Source: Pseudoips prasinana | Lineage: Eukaryota; Arthropoda; Insecta; Lepidoptera; Nolidae | Assembly (NCBI GenBank): GCA_951640165.1 | Contig: OX621265.1 | Location: 12,475,001 to 12,539,000 of the forward strand | Reading direction: 5' to 3' | Length of the DNA stretch: 64,000 bases | Part shown: piece by piece, positions 61,515 through 64,000 of the stretch | Layout of the letters: every line of letters starts with the position of its first letter | Position numbering within the stretch: position 1 is the stretch's first letter | Position numbers and translations under genes: made by a program | Notes under the pieces: model-generated | Seen by the model: only the letters and a program-made list of their open reading frames with translations | Databases searched by the model: none | Told to the model about the DNA's origin: nothing

Positions 61515-61760
61515 TTTTAACCGACTTCAAAAAAAGTTGTTATTTCGTTTATTATTTAGGTATACATGTATGTTGCGCATATTCTCCGTTTTATGTGAAC
61601 CGATTACAACAAGGATTTTGCCATTAAAAATCTTGTTCAGATAGGTAAAACAACCAAAAATGATTGCTCGCTGCACATACATTGCACATAAAGCCCCCAA
61701 ATTTGGTCCTTGACTAACCCCTGCCGTAGCAAGCTAGACTGAGGGTTGAGTCTTATTCAT
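61515..61760. repeat. AACCGACTTCAAAAA-type repeat fragment
   Basis: TTTTTAACCGACTTCAAAAA, then TGTGAACCGATTACAACAAG. The leading block also appears reversed at about 18372. It is a repeat type I associate with Lepidoptera; class unknown. Confidence 0.5.
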
Positions 61761-61934
61761 ATATTGTTGTTCATTTATTTCGTAAAGCCAGTTTACATGT
61801 CAATAATTGTTATATTTGATAATTACACAATTAAATAAAAACTAAAACAAGATAAAGTAAAATGAATCTAAGATTGTATGTCAATGTTAGTCGCTCACTT
61901 GGAACTCAATACTTCGTTATAATTATAAAAAGTT

Positions 61935-62200
61935 AGCTCAATTCAATTCATTTATTTACTACTTATGATTACTACTGATTGATTAATTACTGAATATGAG
62001 TATACATAAAAGGTGTTACAGGAATATTGATGGATCAATCACAGTCTGCCGAGTTCTCGGCGTGTAAATATAACATTTCAGCTACAATAAGAAATATATT
62101 AATACAATAAGCCAGCGTTTAAGACGGTATTTAAACTTAACAAAGTAGGAGCAGATTTAACGGCATTCGATAACTTGTTGTATAGCCGCAGAGCCTATGA
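61935..62200 (-). pseudogene. LINE RT C-terminal fragment
   Basis: Minus strand LRLYNKLSNAVKSAPTLL, a 1-base shift, then KFKYRLKRWLIV, an RT C-terminus. The 3' UTR ends AATAAATGAATTGAATTG. Confidence 0.75.
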
Positions 62201-62239
62201 CATGAATGCCTATGAAAATGAGAATAGTCATATATGTAT

Positions 62240-62375
62240 TTTTATCAGTAAAAATTTACAAAATATGTTTTTTATCGTCATATCTTTTACACTACCGTGC
62301 AGTGCCTGACGTGGCAGCTACTGAGAAACATTGCCAAAAAAACTCAGTAGGAATCATTTTTTTTTATTATATCAA
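62240..62375 (-). mobile_element. Jockey-like LINE 3' UTR fragment
   Basis: Reverse of CCGTGCAGTGCCTGACGTGG, CAGCTACTGAGAAACATTGC matches 10476-10545, the 3' UTR of the RT at 9.1-10.4 kb. Confidence 0.82.
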
Positions 62376-62619
62376 AATCACTCAAGAATAACTCAAGGTA
62401 TTGATAATTACTGCCCCTTTGAGCACTTCAAGTGTAGGCGTGTTAATTGAAATATTAATAATTTAATAGATACAATGTCTGAGTTATAATCACGTATGCA
62501 TTGTTCATCAAAGGTTTTCTTAATAGCGTTTCGTACTTCGTTCAGCTAAGCGGACGGTGTAATGTAACACTGCGATAGTAACAAATAAATTTTATGTTTT
62601 AGTTTTTCATGTATTAAGA

Positions 62620-62768
62620 TGAAAACCAGCAAGTGGGTCACCTGATAGTAAGTGATCATCGCCGCCCATGGACCCTCGTAACACCAGAGGAGCCGCAAGT
62701 ACATTGCCGACCTGTAAGAAAGGTATAGGCTCGCTTCTTGATCGTCGCCATGCCATACTGGGTCGGAA
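62620..62768 (-). mobile_element. LINE 3' fragment (same family as 23270-23480)
   Basis: CAGCAAGTGGGTCACCTGAT, AGTGATCATCGCCGCCCATG and CATGCCATACTGGGTCGG. It ends exactly where a SINE-1 tail starts. Confidence 0.75.
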
Positions 62769-62769
62769 A

Positions 62770-62816
62770 TAATAATAATATCTGGGGACAATGACACACA
62801 GATCATCCTATCCCCA
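62770..62816 (-). mobile_element. SINE-1 tail fragment
   Basis: AATAATAATATCTGGGGACA, ATGACACACAGATCATCCTA and TCCCCAAA, then lost. Confidence 0.82.
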
Positions 62817-62828
62817 AAAAACCTCCGC

Positions 62829-63499
62829 TGTGTGTGTGTGTGTGTGTGGAATCGTAGCTCTCAAATGGTGAAGAGATTTTGTTTGAAGGTTGAATTGGTC
62901 GGGTTCTTAGCTATGTTTGCTGAAATACGGCCCAAGATGGCCGCCTTCACAAAATGTCTCCCTCAATATTAATTTAAAATCGTCTTGAATAGTAGAATAC
63001 AAAGCACTGTGACATATGTACATATATCGGGGGTTATTTAATTTTTTTATTTATATGTTATTAACGTTCCAAGTTCAAAAGTAGACCAATTTGGCATGCA
63101 AATTTGCATTGTATTTTAACGTAAATTAGGCTCAATATCACAGTTTCGGTAGATATATGGAGTGACATTCGCCTGAAAGGTATTTGAAGTGAATCTTTTT
63201 AGGCGGCGAATTGATAAGTGGACGAGAATTGAGAGTGAAGTCTTTAGGATACGTTCATTTTAGAGCCATTTCGTAGACATGACATACAGGGAAAGAAAAG
63301 GAGAGCTATAAATCCCGACGCACGGAATTAAGCAAAGGAGAGCGACGTATACACAATGTTTAAATAAGATAGTGTTACATGCGCGCGGTGTTGTACAGAC
63401 GCTACATATGAATAGCGGAGGTTCCACACATACTTTAGGGTGCTGCACTCGCAAGTTTTAACGGTATATGTTAATTCTGTAACAACAATGAGAAAATAC
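62829..63499. other. Unassigned region with GT microsatellite
   Basis: (GT)n at 62829-62848, then no recognisable gene or repeat. Confidence 0.4.
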
Positions 63500-63695
63500 T
63501 GCACGTGTGGCGCAGTGGCTAAGTCAGTCACCTTGCCGCTTCGTGTTGAGGGTTCGAGTGGACGCGCTGGACAACTATTCGTGTGGCCCATTAATAGTTG
63601 TTCTGAGTCTGTATGTATTTTGTGTCCGTCCGTTGTGTAAAGTACACCGCGACACAGGGATTATATTACCTAGTAAGGGCGTAGTCTTTTTAAAA
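63500..63695 (+). mobile_element. SINE-5 copy, full length
   Basis: ACTGCACGTGTGGCGCAGTG, GCTAAGTCAGTCACC, B box GGGTTCGAGTGGACG, GACAACTATTCGTGTGGCCC, TAATAGTTGTTCTGAGTCTG and GGGCGTAGTCTTTTTAAAAA. Confidence 0.9.
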
Positions 63696-64000
63696 AAAGA
63701 GAAAGAGAAAATGTGCTTTTATTGTTGATAATATTATACCGAGATGCTTTTTATTGGATACCTTTTGAGTCTCAAGTGGTAATGAGTGGCTTTCTTTAAC
63801 GATGCATTTTACATATATAAAGGTCTCGCTAAACTGGAATGTTTTATACAAGACACAAAGGAGTGTTATCCTAGGATCGTTCAATAAAATGTGAGAATGA
63901 CTAGGTTGAAGGGTACCTTTATGTTGTTTTATTTTAAACTTAGTCACCCTTTATTTTATATTACACTTAGAGTTAACTTAAACCTTCCCTTCTAAAGGAC
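63696..64000. other. Unassigned end of window
   Basis: No gene or repeat recognised. Confidence 0.35.

Overview
The window reads as non-coding DNA from a lepidopteran (moth or butterfly) nuclear genome. It is AT-rich and has no operons or ribosome-binding sites. It is packed with repeat types typical of that order: tRNA-headed SINEs ending in ATT repeats, RTE-type LINE ends with (GATGAT)n tails, Helitrons ending in CTAG inserted between A and T, and many foldback MITEs. I found no convincing host gene, rRNA, genuine tRNA, CRISPR array or tandem gene family. Repeat family names (SINE-1 to SINE-5, LINE-A, and so on) are my own labels.

The outstanding feature is at 263-3786. It is a structurally complete DNA transposon of the IS630-Tc1-mariner superfamily, with 39-bp terminal inverted repeats (34/39 match) and TA target duplications. 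On the minus strand it carries a four-exon transposase gene that splices, with GT-AG introns and correct phases, into an uninterrupted 491-residue protein. The catalytic residues are D215, D315 and E398, a DD82E spacing instead of the usual DD34E/D. Two MITEs sit inside its first intron.

Region by region. 4-17 kb: SINE-1/SINE-2 copies, LINE 3' ends, a GC-rich 22-bp minisatellite (5.7 kb), a frameshifted Jockey-like reverse transcriptase (9.1-10.6 kb) and a 0.6-kb GGTTCCG-type repeat. 17-29 kb: SINE-3, two Helitrons, a TIR element at 22.87-23.27 kb, a four-unit tandem array from a SINE-3 tail (23.9 kb) and a CR1/Jockey-like LINE end (26.4-27.1 kb). 29-43 kb: RTE ends, foldback MITEs, a second GGTTCCG repeat and a 926-bp PIF/Harbinger-like element (40.6-41.5 kb). 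44-51 kb: deep nesting (a SINE holding a Helitron and a foldback MITE that itself holds a LINE end), then a 2.0-kb Helitron at 47564-49576 with a decayed Pif1-like helicase. 51-64 kb: more of the same, including a mariner-type MITE split by an RNase-H-clade LINE fragment that carries a perfect 27-bp-arm hairpin.

The elements relate as parasites and partners rather than as a pathway. SINEs and short LINE ends presumably depend on LINE reverse transcriptase, MITEs on transposases from elsewhere, and short Helitrons on a Rep/helicase. The only apparently functional protein-coding gene is the Sailor-like transposase. The nesting gives a relative insertion order at many sites. Coordinates of decayed repeats are approximate to about 10-20 bases; those with target duplications or Helitron ends are exact.
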